Notes: generated from the letters alone by a model not told the origin. DNA of 23,768 bases from JAJTFW01 sp964534995 (GCA_964534995.1 CAZHSC010000055.1:1-23768), one strand, 5' to 3'; positions 7,701 through 15,673 are shown, numbered from the stretch's first letter. Program-made: numbers and translations.

Positions 7701-10120
7701 GCGTAATATTCACTGCAGCGTGTTCCGAAGTATATCGATTGCGTTTCCACGTCATAGGATGCAACGCGGTTTACAGGCCTTCCGGTTTCATCAAATACGG
7801 TTACAAATGCTTTTCCCTGCAGTTTGCCGGTACCCCGGTAAACATGATCCAGGTATATGCTTTCCCGGATGTCGCCGTTGCTGTTCGTTTTTCCCTGTTT
7901 CAGCACCGGAGGGAAGTTTACTTTTTCTATACCCCTGATGCCGAAATTATACTGCTCAAACCCTACAGGAAGGAAAGGAACCTTGGACAGGTTAAACTGT
8001 ATTTCATAATTGCGGCCGGCAGCGGGGCTGCCAAAAAGGTTGTTGGCCCGCGCAATGAGGGTAACGGAATCTCCCGTTATATAGGCGGCTTTATTGGTTT
8101 GCGCCTTGACGCTGATCCTGTCGGGCATAAATTCTTCTACGTAGATAGCCTTGCTGGCAAGCAGTACGTCATTGGCCGTATACAGTTCGAGGGTGTAGGT
8201 GCCGGTAACTGTGCCGGAGGGAAGCTCGGCAAATCTTTCAGCCGCCCCCTGGCTGTTTAAGGTGCTCCCCATTACGCTTAACTCTCTGCCGTTGGGCAGG
8301 AGCAGCCTGAATTTTACAGGCATGTTTTTCATGGCTTTCCATGCCCGGTCTCTAACAATGGCATTGAAGTATACCTTTTCACCCGGCCTGTATATTTCCC
8401 TGTCGCCGTATAAATAGGCCATGTAACCGTTGATATTATCCTTGTATCCTCCGGTTTCAAAACGGCTGGTTTCTACTCTCGTATCCGATAGCAGCATGTA
8501 GTTGTAATCGCCGGCGCTGCCCGCAGTAATCAGCGCTGTGCTGAATGCTCTGAAATGGTTTTTAAGACCGGTAAATTTAACCACCCCGTCGGCATTGGTT
8601 CTTCCTTTGAACAGAACCTGGTTGTTGGAACTGATTATGCTTACAGGAATATGTTGCAGGGGACTCGCGTCTTTTACTGAATTGGTAAATACCATCACCT
8701 GGTCACTGCCGGTACGGGCAATGATGCCAATGTCGGAAACGGATACAAGCCGGGTGGCTTTTATCCAGTGTTTATCTGAGGATCTCACACTGATTAGGTA
8801 AATGCCTTTAAAGGGCAGTTCATCTTCAAAGTCGAGGCTGAGCAAGCTGTGTCCCTCTTGCCTTGGGAGGTCTTTTACGGAATAGCTCTGGTCCATGATT
8901 CTGGTGCCGTATCGTTCCGGGTCATAATCGGTATAGGTAAACTGGTAGCCGTTGTCGTCCCCCATCCAGTCTTCATAACGGTTGTTTTGCATGAATGCAA
9001 GGATATTGTTTTCATAAATTTTATATACGGCGACTTTGATGTGGGGGATGTTGATGATCTCTACGGCAATTTTTCGGCTTCCCTTCGACGTGAGGTACAT
9101 GCCTTTGCTGTTCACGAAAGCGATTCCGGGTTCTTGTTCTCCGAATGTGATGTTGCAGTTATACACGGATTTCAGCTGGCCACCCAGCACACCGCTTATG
9201 GCAGGTTGGATGCTGAGGTCATAAGAGTATCCCTCCGTAAAATCACCCCTCAGCAGGATGCCCGACTCCATGCTTTCAACGCGGTAGCTGACAGCCGGAT
9301 CCAGATGGATACTGCCGGAGGTCGATTCGGAGGCTATGGGCTGGTTGGTATAGATGCGTATAACGCCCTCTCCTCCTTCAAAACCGGTTTCTGTATGGGT
9401 GATTTCCAGCGATGTGATAGGGTGAATGGCTTCTTTCCAGGTCATCGCCTCCGCCGGCCCGGTACATTCCATGCACTTAAGTCCTCGCTCAATTCTGACT
9501 GTAAATTCGCCCGACACGGCATCGGCCCTCGAAAGGCCCTCGGCACGCGTCATCAGCGTTGTGGATGAACTTTGTTCGCCGGCTTTGAGTGCAATGGCTT
9601 TACCATTTAATTCGGCGCTGAGGTGTTTTCCCAACAGGGAGGGATCTACCTCATAATTAAAACTCAGGGCGGCATTGAGGGTGAGCGCATCACCGCTTCC
9701 CGGGCTCAGGGTCCACCATAGCTGAAAGCCTCTCAGTTGTAAATCCCCGGTCCTGAATTGCAGGTCGGGGGTGTTCAACCTGAGTAAACCACCTGCGTAA
9801 TTTAATACGGAGTTGTTGATATGGACTGTATATAGGGTGGCCGGCCTGAAGCCTGCCGCAGGACTGAATACCAGTTGCCTTGGGCTGTTCCATTTGAACA
9901 TACCCTTTACGGCAGGTTCCAGTTTCAGGTAAGCGGTGGAATCCCATTTTCCCGTAAGGGAGTCAGGTGCCAGATCGTGGCTGAAATCAAAAACAAGGTT
10001 CTGGAAAATATCAAGGGTATCGCCGATGTTGGTGTCCTTAAGCGTTACATGGTTGCGTGGTTGGCAGGATATTAAAAGGAGCAGCAGGCCCATGCCGGCC
10101 AGAGGAAGAATACGTTTCAT
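4727..10120 (-). CDS. Bacterial alpha-2-macroglobulin lipoprotein, thioester type
   Basis: This 1797-residue envelope protein belongs to the bacterial alpha-2-macroglobulins (YfhM/ECAM-like). They are thought to trap proteases that enter the periplasm by means of a reactive internal thioester. The N-terminus is a lipoprotein signal (hydrophobic stretch ending LLISC, Cys about 19). Glutamine follows the Cys and there is no acidic surface-export signal, so a periplasm-facing location is likely. A macroglobulin MG2-like domain starts near residue 570 (DREIYRPGEKVYFNAIV). The A2M domain with SCWSGHLRTNAAGQ is near 1130. The thioester motif GCAEQ gives Cys1338 and Gln1341 (Cys codon at 6107-6109), followed by the helical thioester domain. 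The C-terminal segment resembles a receptor-binding-type beta domain. It is somewhat longer than E. coli ECAM (1653). It is the first gene of a probable operon with pbpC; together they fit a model of protease defence plus peptidoglycan repair. Confidence 0.94.
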   Translation of the reverse strand: MKRILPLAGMGLLLLLISCQPRNHVTLKDTNIGDTLDIFQNLVFDFSHDLAPDSLTGKWDSTAYLKLEPAVKGMFKWNSPRQLVFSPAAGFRPATLYTVHINNSVLNYAGGLLRLNTPDLQFRTGDLQLRGFQLWWTLSPGSGDALTLNAALSFNYEVDPSLLGKHLSAELNGKAIALKAGEQSSSTTLMTRAEGLSRADAVSGEFTVRIERGLKCMECTGPAEAMTWKEAIHPITSLEITHTETGFEGGEGVIRIYTNQPIASESTSGSIHLDPAVSYRVESMESGILLRGDFTEGYSYDLSIQPAISGVLGGQLKSVYNCNITFGEQEPGIAFVNSKGMYLTSKGSRKIAVEIINIPHIKVAVYKIYENNILAFMQNNRYEDWMGDDNGYQFTYTDYDPERYGTRIMDQSYSVKDLPRQEGHSLLSLDFEDELPFKGIYLISVRSSDKHWIKATRLVSVSDIGIIARTGSDQVMVFTNSVKDASPLQHIPVSIISSNNQVLFKGRTNADGVVKFTGLKNHFRAFSTALITAGSAGDYNYMLLSDTRVETSRFETGGYKDNINGYMAYLYGDREIYRPGEKVYFNAIVRDRAWKAMKNMPVKFRLLLPNGRELSVMGSTLNSQGAAERFAELPSGTVTGTYTLELYTANDVLLASKAIYVEEFMPDRISVKAQTNKAAYITGDSVTLIARANNLFGSPAAGRNYEIQFNLSKVPFLPVGFEQYNFGIRGIEKVNFPPVLKQGKTNSNGDIRESIYLDHVYRGTGKLQGKAFVTVFDETGRPVNRVASYDVETQSIYFGTRCSEYYAGIGQSLQLGIIALNPQGKTISATAQVRIVKINYHNVLQRDYGGRLYYISQKEEKIIQDRQVSIGAQELIVPFTPGESGEYVMRVSLPGTEKFTEEEFYAYGRGFTGSNSFAVNTDGVIDISSDKKSYAPGDNARLLFKAPFNGRLLVTVEQNEVIQYYYLNTDKKTAELVIPVKKEYLPNVYITATLFRKSDEGTIPLTVAHGVVPLMVEDHNNRLPLSISASPVSRSNTRQRISVKTKAGREVELTLAVVDEGILQLHDTKTPDPYPYFYQKKSLAVGAYDIYPYLLPDLKLRRSSSGGDGYDLAKRVNPVTSKRVKLVSCWSGHLRTNAAGQASFDVDIPAFSGDLRVMAVAYSDHAFGNAEAHIKVADPVVISSALPRFTSPGDTVIVPVTLTNTTRQTIVAGIRAETTGAIKSAAASENNISIRAGDEKRILYKVIAGNQGGEGSFTITVKNGNESYREKTEITVRPATGLQKRNGYGSLKGNESIEISLESGFIPASESSELIISKSPLVSFADHMKYLLDYPHGCAEQIISTSFPQLYFADLAKTISNKPGHTIHVQENVQAGINKIVSLQHYQGGIVTWPGNSSGNRWTSAYAAHFLTEARKAGYSVPENAFEKLISYLQKNVKEKNTEEVWYYDASNTLYNRKLAAKDIFYSLYVLALNNRADRSTMNYYKSSFHNLAIDSKYLLAFTYLATGDRKTYASLLPKEFKGEKSVQSTGGSYYSYIRDMAMALNAMLSFDPDHPQAGLLARNLSKEMSGKNFLNTQERAFSFLALGKFSKQAAGSDISAEISSGDGKKHLFTGKDLVIRKGIAGNKIRISTRGKGNVYYFWSSEGLRADNSYLQEDQLLKVRKTFMNRSGQEIKNNSFNQNDLIIVKITLENTSRSFVENVVISDLLPAGFEIENPRVSALPDLDWIKDNSASEHIDLRDDRINIYTGIGQQAQNYYYVVRAVSPGSYVMGPVSADAMYSGEYHSMHGAGRITVK

Positions 10121-10142
10121 AGAAGGGTTTATGATGAAGGAA

Positions 10143-10150
10143 TAAACGTA
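10143..10150 (-). promoter_or_regulatory. Possible -7 box for the macroglobulin-pbpC operon
   Basis: On the minus strand TACGTTTA matches the TAnnTTTG consensus at all but the last base. Transcription would start about 18 nt before the ATG at 10120. There is no supporting -33 element that I can see, so this is weak. Confidence 0.3.
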
Positions 10151-10274
10151 AGATCAGAGAGACTGTTATATAAATGTAAAATTAATTTAATTATCATGTA
10201 CCGCTTGCTATTGAATACCTTCCGTGACGATTACACCCCGCCATTCATAGTTTTTTATCATCAGGGAATGTTTT

Positions 10275-10288
10275 GTGACTTATGTCAC
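10275..10288. promoter_or_regulatory. CRP/FNR-family operator-like dyad
   Basis: GTGAC-TTAT-GTCAC is a perfect inverted repeat, and the flanking bases make it TGTGA-N6-TCACG, one base from the CRP consensus TGTGA-N6-TCACA. Its centre (10281.5) is about 41.5 bp upstream of the start predicted from the -7 box at 10311-10318, which is the class II activator position. It is also about 160 bp upstream of the divergent macroglobulin gene. The regulator itself is not in the window. Confidence 0.6.
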
Positions 10289-10310
10289 GTAAATTCATGT
10301 AAAAGAAGCT

Positions 10311-10318
10311 GATATTTG
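10311..10318 (+). promoter_or_regulatory. -7 box for the DUF983 gene
   Basis: GATATTTG differs from TAnnTTTG only at the first base. Transcription would begin near 10323, giving a leader of about 14 nt to the ATG at 10337. No TTG lies at -33; the dyad at 10275-10288 is just upstream instead, which fits an activator-dependent promoter. Confidence 0.4.
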
Positions 10319-10336
10319 CGGCCAGATACCGAAGGT

Positions 10337-10738
10337 ATGTTAGAAAAGGTTAAAAGCTCATTGTTTCATAAATGTCCGCGTTGCCTCGAAGGGGATATGT
10401 ATCCGGATATGAATCCTTACCATCTGAAGGAAACTTCACATATGTATACACATTGCCCCAAATGCAATTTGAATTTTATCCCCGAGCCGGGGTATTTTTA
10501 CGGAGCGATGTACGTGAGTTATGCCTTTACCGTGGCGGTGTCGGTAGCCGTGTTTATTGCCTATTATCTTTTTTTCTGGGAAATGGGTACCCTCTTTTTT
10601 ATCATCCTGTTAACCGTGGTGCTGGCCTTGCTGGCTCCTTATACCTTCCGTACTTCAAGGGCCATATGGTTGAATTTTTTTAACAAGTATAATCCGGAAC
10701 TTAGGAGGAAGGTTACGCAAACCAAAAGCACGGTGTAA
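10337..10738 (+). CDS. DUF983 family zinc-ribbon membrane protein
   Basis: This 133-residue protein belongs to DUF983. It has a cytoplasmic zinc-ribbon with CPRC (Cys13, Cys16) and CPKC (Cys40, Cys43), then the conserved segment PGYFYGAMYVSYA leading into two membrane helices (about 57-80 and 85-102) and a basic tail. The function is not established. In several groups DUF983 genes lie near cytochrome oxidase genes, but none is here. I chose the ATG at 10337; an in-frame TTG at 10316 would lie upstream of the predicted transcription start. It is transcribed divergently from the macroglobulin gene and converges on the epimerase gene 32 bp away. The CRP/FNR-like site upstream hints at control by carbon, redox or oxygen state. 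Confidence 0.9.
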   Translation: MLEKVKSSLFHKCPRCLEGDMYPDMNPYHLKETSHMYTHCPKCNLNFIPEPGYFYGAMYVSYAFTVAVSVAVFIAYYLFFWEMGTLFFIILLTVVLALLAPYTFRTSRAIWLNFFNKYNPELRRKVTQTKSTV

Positions 10739-10770
10739 ATACAGGGTAAGACGTTGCCCGTGTGCATCCT

Positions 10771-11763
10771 TCAGGCGCCCTCCAGATAAGGGAGGGTGTG
10801 GCTGATGCAATCCCCGATGTTCCGGAATTGAAATCCCAGCGTTTTTATTTTTTCTGCTGAATAGTAATACCTGCTGCCTGCTGTCCTTGCCGTTTCACGG
10901 GTAATAAAAGGTTTGCCGCCCATCAACTGACATCGTACTTTTTCAATAGGCCAGAAGAGAGACGCCATCCACCGGCGGACATGGAAATAAGGGGCTTTGG
11001 TTTTCATGGCATGGGCCATCAGGTCAAACAACTGTTTGTAGCTAAGGTTTTCACTGTTTAATATGAAACGTTCTCCGTAAACTTTTTTGTTCCATAAAAA
11101 CAGCAGCGCGTCGCTCACATCTCTTACATCTACAAAGCCACTTATCCCTTCTGTATAGAATGGAAATCCGTTCTTTATTTTTTTGAATAGGGCGGCGCTT
11201 CCTTTGTTAAAATCTCCGGGTCCCAGTACGATGCTGGGATTTACAATGACTCCGGGTAGCCCTTCGGCAATTCCCCGCCATACTTCACGCTCCGCACCGT
11301 ACTTACTGATGGCATACTGCGAAGGATGCGTAGCGGGATCCCAATGCGTATTTTCATCAAGGGCGCTGTCACCGGAAGTCCGGCCCAGTGTTGCCACCGA
11401 ACTGACATGGGCGAAGTAAGACACATGGCCGGTGCACAGGCAGGTGTTGACAAGGTTTGCGGTACCCTCCATGTTTACCTTTTCCATCAGGGCAGCCTCT
11501 CCCGGAACGAAGGAAACCATGGCGGCACAGTGAAAAACTGTATCAACATCCCGGCAGGCCTTCTCCAATGAATCCAGCTCCAGCAAATCACCATCCATCC
11601 ACTCCACCTTCTCTCGAAGCAAAGGGCTGTGTTGCGTGTATCTGTCAAAAAGCCTGGTATCGGAACCTTTTCTTTTTAATGCCCTTACCCCGTGACCCGC
11701 CTTGGCCAGGTCGTATAAGAGACGGGAGCCTATCATCCCTGTTCCGCCGGTAACCAGAATCAT
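10771..11763 (-). CDS. NAD(P)-dependent epimerase/dehydratase (extended SDR)
   Basis: This 330-residue cytoplasmic oxidoreductase has an N-terminal Rossmann fold with TGGTGMIG (5-12), an acidic DGDL segment near 58, FHCAA near 77, Ser121-Ser122 and the catalytic YAISK (Tyr150, Lys154), followed by NPSIVLGPGD. This is the extended short-chain dehydrogenase pattern shared by nucleotide-sugar epimerases, dihydroflavonol reductase-like and 3-beta-HSD-like enzymes. The substrate cannot be told from sequence, and no sugar-biosynthesis genes are adjacent. The ATG at 11763 gives the usual start a few residues before TGGTG; a TTG at 11829 would add 22 residues without family support. It is divergent from tyrS, with 223 bp between the starts. 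Confidence 0.9.
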   Translation of the reverse strand: MILVTGGTGMIGSRLLYDLAKAGHGVRALKRKGSDTRLFDRYTQHSPLLREKVEWMDGDLLELDSLEKACRDVDTVFHCAAMVSFVPGEAALMEKVNMEGTANLVNTCLCTGHVSYFAHVSSVATLGRTSGDSALDENTHWDPATHPSQYAISKYGAEREVWRGIAEGLPGVIVNPSIVLGPGDFNKGSAALFKKIKNGFPFYTEGISGFVDVRDVSDALLFLWNKKVYGERFILNSENLSYKQLFDLMAHAMKTKAPYFHVRRWMASLFWPIEKVRCQLMGGKPFITRETARTAGSRYYYSAEKIKTLGFQFRNIGDCISHTLPYLEGA

Positions 11764-11948
11764 GGGCACGAAGATAAGGTAATTCGCAGCCTTGTATCCG
11801 TGCCGCTCAACTAATGTTTTGCAATCCAATTGAATGATAAGGGATGTATGTAAGGAGGCTCGAAATAAACGGTAAATGAATCACAAAGCCTGAACCGGAC
11901 GATGTCTCTTCAATTTTTATACTGCGTCTGTGGTTAAGCTATTGTTTG

Positions 11949-11956
11949 TAATTTCG
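11949..11956 (+). promoter_or_regulatory. -7 box upstream of tyrS
   Basis: TAATTTCG matches TAnnTTTG at all but the seventh position. A start near 11961 would leave a leader of about 26 nt before the ATG at 11987. This supports the ATG over an in-frame GTG at 11930, which would lie upstream of transcription. Confidence 0.4.
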
Positions 11957-11986
11957 CCCCTGTTCGCTAAAAGAAGTATTGGAAAG

Positions 11987-13282
11987 ATGGCCGTAACGGA
12001 AACAAAAAATTTTATTCATGAGTTGCAGTGGCGTGGCATGTTGCAGGATATCATGCCGGGTACCGAAGACTTGCTCAGCAAAGGTCCGGTAAAAGGATAT
12101 ATTGGATTTGATCCAACCGCCGATTCACTCGGTGTAGGTAACCTCGTACAGGTGATGACTTTATTGCATTTTCAACGTTGTGGACATCAGCCTTTTGCTT
12201 TGGTGGGCGGCGCAACCGGAATGGTAGGAGACCCTTCGGGAAAATCAGCCGAAAGAAATTTATTGGGCGAAGAACAACTGATGTATAACCTGGCCTGTCA
12301 GCAAAAGCAGTTGGAGAAATTTCTTGATTTTACACCGGGGCCAACACAAGCGGTTATCGTAAATAATTACGATTGGTTTAAGAATTTTTCTTTTCTGGAC
12401 TTTATAAGGGATGTAGGTAAACACATCACCATAAACTATATGCTTGCCAAAGACAGTGTTCAGCGAAGAATGGAAAGCGGGATTTCCTTTACCGAGTTCA
12501 GTTATCAGTTGGTACAGGGTTATGATTTTTATTATTTGTGGAAGAACCTTGGTATGAATCTTCAGATGGGAGGCTCTGACCAGTGGGGCAACATTACCAC
12601 GGGTACAGAACTCATCCGGCGGATGGAGGGAGGGGAAGCTTTCGCGCTCACTACACCCCTTATCAAAAAGGCCGATGGAACAAAGTTTGGTAAAAGTGAA
12701 GGCGGCAATATCTGGCTGGATCCACGCAAAACTTCACCCTATAAATTTTACCAGTTCTGGCTGAACAGTTCAGATGAAGACAGCAGGAACTACATCCGTA
12801 TTTTCACCACCATGCTTAAAAAAGAAGTAGAGGAACTGGAACTTGCGCATCAGGCCGCGCCTCACCAAAGGTTGCTTCAAAAAGCGATCGCAAAAGAAGT
12901 TACTATACGCGTTCATAGCAAGGGGGATTATGAGTCCGCCGTGGAAGCCTCCGAAATACTTTTCGGTAACGCCCCTACCGAAGCATTGAGTAAACTCGAT
13001 GAGGAAACCCTGCTCAGTGTGTTCGAAGGCGTGCCCCAGGTGAATATATCTAAGTCTGAACTCGAAAACGGAATGGCATTGCTGGATCTCCTGAGTGATA
13101 AATCTGGTATTTTCCCTTCGCGCGGTGAAGCGCGTAAACTGGTGCAGAGCGGAGGAGTAAGCATCAATAAACAAAAAGTAACAGATCCGAATGAACAGCA
13201 GTTTGCCTCCGGTTTACTCCGGAATAAATACCTGCTGGTGCAAAAGGGAAAGAAGAATTATTATCTCATCATTGCGAATTAA
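11987..13282 (+). CDS. tyrS: Tyrosyl-tRNA synthetase
   Basis: This class I aminoacyl-tRNA synthetase charges tRNA-Tyr with tyrosine in the cytoplasm. From the ATG at 11987 it has 431 residues (E. coli 424). Seen in order: GFDPTADSL (40-48), the position of the HIGH motif reading GVGN (49-52), GGATGMVGDPSGKS, the tyrosine-binding GGSDQWGN, KFGKS (233-237, the KMSKS equivalent), and a C-terminal S4 RNA-binding domain with PSRGEARKLVQSGGVSIN. Everything else is canonical, so it is very likely functional, but both HIGH histidines are replaced (Gly and Asn), which deserves a check. No second tyrS is in the window. No T-box is expected in this phylum and none is seen. Confidence 0.96.
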   Translation: MAVTETKNFIHELQWRGMLQDIMPGTEDLLSKGPVKGYIGFDPTADSLGVGNLVQVMTLLHFQRCGHQPFALVGGATGMVGDPSGKSAERNLLGEEQLMYNLACQQKQLEKFLDFTPGPTQAVIVNNYDWFKNFSFLDFIRDVGKHITINYMLAKDSVQRRMESGISFTEFSYQLVQGYDFYYLWKNLGMNLQMGGSDQWGNITTGTELIRRMEGGEAFALTTPLIKKADGTKFGKSEGGNIWLDPRKTSPYKFYQFWLNSSDEDSRNYIRIFTTMLKKEVEELELAHQAAPHQRLLQKAIAKEVTIRVHSKGDYESAVEASEILFGNAPTEALSKLDEETLLSVFEGVPQVNISKSELENGMALLDLLSDKSGIFPSRGEARKLVQSGGVSINKQKVTDPNEQQFASGLLRNKYLLVQKGKKNYYLIIAN

Positions 13283-13341
13283 TATAAATAGAATACTTTG
13301 TCTGGTAGCAGGGCTTTCCGTTAGATTCAAAACCAAGTGGC

Positions 13342-13366
13342 TTGTGCACCAAACCGCTTTGGACAA
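13342..13366. repeat. Imperfect hairpin between tyrS and the small membrane protein gene
   Basis: CCAAA (13349-13353) pairs with TTTGG (13358-13362) around CCGC. TTGT (13342-13345) can extend the stem with ACAA (13363-13366) across a three-base bulge. No T run follows, so it is not a good intrinsic terminator. It may simply be RNA structure in the 124-bp gap. Confidence 0.3.
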
Positions 13367-13406
13367 CAGCTGAATCACAGGCATTGATAAATAAACCTGA
13401 AGAAAA

Positions 13407-13613
13407 ATGTCGCCAAAACGCCGGGTAATTATAGTAGTACTTTCTGTAGGGGCAGGATCATTGCTGTCCTATGGCTTATATAAATTAAAACGGGGAGGAG
13501 GAGACCTCACCACACAGGATGTACATACCTTGCTTACCAATATTGTTTTTTCTGTAGGAATCATCCTCGGTGTTGGCTTTATGTTTCTTTGGCGCAAGAA
13601 GAAGGATCTTTGA
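13407..13613 (+). CDS. Small two-helix membrane protein, unknown function
   Basis: I do not recognise this 68-residue protein. It begins MSPKRR, has a first membrane helix at about 7-24, a basic and glycine-rich loop (KLKRGGGD), a short polar stretch (TTQDVHTLLTN), a second helix at about 44-61 and a basic tail WRKKKDL. Positive charges at both ends suggest both termini are cytoplasmic. The protein-like composition and the gap it fills between tyrS and the next gene make it likely real. It ends 38 bp before the next start and is probably co-transcribed with it. Start chosen at the first ATG. Confidence 0.65.
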   Translation: MSPKRRVIIVVLSVGAGSLLSYGLYKLKRGGGDLTTQDVHTLLTNIVFSVGIILGVGFMFLWRKKKDL

Positions 13614-13651
13614 TTTTTTTTATCGGCCTGCTCAGGTTTATAAGCACAGAA

Positions 13652-15673
13652 ATGAAGGAACCCAACCGTTTGATTAACGCTGCTTCCCCTTACTTGCTGC
13701 AGCATGCATACAACCCCGTACAATGGTATCCCTGGGGTGAAGAAGCATTGCGTAAAGCACGTGAGGAAAACAAACTTATTATTGTCAGTATTGGCTATTC
13801 CGCCTGTCATTGGTGTCATGTGATGGAACAGGAAAGTTTTGAGGATGAAGAAGTCGCCACCGTGATGAACAAGTCATTTGTCTGTATCAAGGTGGACAGG
13901 GAAGAAAGGCCGGATATTGACCAGGTATACATGGATGCCCTCCAGCTGATGACCGGCAGGGGCGGATGGCCACTGAATATTATCGCTTTGCCTGATCAGC
14001 GGCCAGTGTACGGTGGTACCTATTTTCCTAAGGAACAATGGCGGCAGGTCTTGCTGCAATTGGCAGCATTATACAGAAATGATCCTGACAAATGCCGCGA
14101 GTATGGCGATGAACTGGCTGCTGAAATATCGCGTTTGGCCGGACTTGCACCTGGGGGGAATACCAGCGACCGCAGCTTTCCCGATCACGGGGAATTGATG
14201 CTGCGTTGGTCAGCCCAGTTTGACAGGGAAGAGGGTGGGATGCTCAGGGCTCCCAAATTTCCGATGGCAGATACTTACCGGTACCTGCTGGCCGCTGCTT
14301 CGGTAATGGGAAACAGTGATGTCCTCGGTTTTGTGGAACTCACCTTAAAGAAAATTGCCTATGGCGGTATCAATGATCAGGTTGGCGGAGGCTTTGCCAG
14401 GTACAGCACCGACCTGTACTGGAAGGTACCCCATTTTGAAAAAATGTTATATGACAATGCCTTGCTGGTATCCTTGTATGCCGATGCTTTTAAACGTACG
14501 GGCAATGCCCTGTATAAAGAAGTGATGGGAAGAACGCTAGGATTTGTATCGCGTGAAATGACCAGCCCCGCAGGTGGATTTTATTCCGCTTTGGATGCGG
14601 ACAGTGAAGGAGTGGAAGGTAAATTTTATTGCTGGTCGCCGGAGGAAGTGATGGAGGTGGCAGGCGCTGACTACCGGCTGGCGCTGGATTATTTTAATGT
14701 CAACGAACGTGGATTCTGGGAGCATGCTAACTATATACCCCTCCGTCATTTTAATGATGACGAGCTCGCTGTAAAATATGGAATGGGAATAACCGAGTTT
14801 CAGCAGAAAGTGGATATGATCCGGGATAAACTGTTTCGGACCCGGGCCCGCAGGGTGCCTCCTGGTCTGGATGACAAAATGATTTGTTCATGGAATGCAC
14901 TGATGCTTTCCGCATGGCTCGATGCCTATACAGCCACAGGAGAGAATAGCTATCTCCATCAAGCGCTGAAAACCGCCGCGTTTATGCGAAAGGCTTTTTT
15001 TCAGGATGATTATCATCTTTTTCATAGCGTAAAGGAATCGGATTCGGGGTACCGGCAGTCAGTGAACGGCTTTCTGGAAGATTATGCTATGACCATCGAA
15101 GCCCTGATCAATTTGCATTCGGTGACGATGCAGGAGGAATATTATACCGATGCACTCCGGCTGACGGCCCTTGTAAACGATGAATTTCTGGATGAGGAAA
15201 GCGCTTTATACTGGTTTACCTCGCGGAAGGCCGAGAAACTGATAACGAGAAAATATGAATTGCAGGACAATGTTATTCCTTCGTCAAATGCGGTAATGTC
15301 GCATAACCTGCTGCGTTTGTCGGTACTATCAGGCAATGTGTCGTGGGAAAATCAATGCAGGAAGATGTTGGTACGGATGAAAGAGGAGGTGGTAAAGGCT
15401 ACCCCATGGCACAGCCGCTGGGCCAGGGTGTTCCTTGAATTGGAACATGGAAATGAGTTGGTGATATGCGGCGAAGGAGCCGGGCTGAAATTGAAAGATA
15501 TTCATTCCCATTATTTACCACTGAGCCTTATCGCGGCATCGGAAAGGTTTTCGGAAATTGAAATTTTCAAAAATCGTTGCACAGGGAAACCGGCCCTTAT
15601 TTATGTTTGCCGTAACAGGACTTGTCACCCTCCGGTAAATTCTGTGGCCGAAGCCCTGGCCTTGCTTACATAA
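13652..15673 (+). CDS. Thioredoxin-domain protein of the YyaL/DUF255 family
   Basis: This 673-residue protein has an N-terminal thioredoxin-like DUF255 domain, starting NRLINAASPYLLQHAYNPVQW, with a CHWC motif (Cys52, Cys55) and GGWPLNIIALPD. An (alpha/alpha)6 glycosidase-like region follows, with KFPMADTYRYLL, GGGFARYSTD, VPHFEKMLYDNALL and FYSALDADSEGVEGKFY. It matches bacterial YyaL and animal SPATA20. Both domains and the full family length are present and there is no signal peptide, so it is cytoplasmic. The biochemical role is not settled; a redox-linked or sugar-related activity has been proposed from structure. The ATG at 13652 precedes the conserved start; a TTG at 13589 would overlap the upstream gene. 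It ends 38 bp before the M13 peptidase gene, which has its own promoter. Confidence 0.93.
   Translation: MKEPNRLINAASPYLLQHAYNPVQWYPWGEEALRKAREENKLIIVSIGYSACHWCHVMEQESFEDEEVATVMNKSFVCIKVDREERPDIDQVYMDALQLMTGRGGWPLNIIALPDQRPVYGGTYFPKEQWRQVLLQLAALYRNDPDKCREYGDELAAEISRLAGLAPGGNTSDRSFPDHGELMLRWSAQFDREEGGMLRAPKFPMADTYRYLLAAASVMGNSDVLGFVELTLKKIAYGGINDQVGGGFARYSTDLYWKVPHFEKMLYDNALLVSLYADAFKRTGNALYKEVMGRTLGFVSREMTSPAGGFYSALDADSEGVEGKFYCWSPEEVMEVAGADYRLALDYFNVNERGFWEHANYIPLRHFNDDELAVKYGMGITEFQQKVDMIRDKLFRTRARRVPPGLDDKMICSWNALMLSAWLDAYTATGENSYLHQALKTAAFMRKAFFQDDYHLFHSVKESDSGYRQSVNGFLEDYAMTIEALINLHSVTMQEEYYTDALRLTALVNDEFLDEESALYWFTSRKAEKLITRKYELQDNVIPSSNAVMSHNLLRLSVLSGNVSWENQCRKMLVRMKEEVVKATPWHSRWARVFLELEHGNELVICGEGAGLKLKDIHSHYLPLSLIAASERFSEIEIFKNRCTGKPALIYVCRNRTCHPPVNSVAEALALLT

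Noticed and set aside
7232..8260. A 342-codon open frame on the plus strand
   Set aside because: It lies wholly opposite the macroglobulin gene, whose frame is supported by a lipoprotein signal, domain sequence and thioester motif. The plus-strand product has no recognisable family character.
8849..9568. A 239-codon open frame on the plus strand
   Set aside because: Also antisense to the macroglobulin gene and without domain signals; a shadow of that gene's codon bias.
10740..10770. Inverted repeat GGGTAA/TTGCCC between the convergent DUF983 and epimerase genes
   Set aside because: The stem has a mismatch and no T run follows on either strand, so I do not call a terminator.
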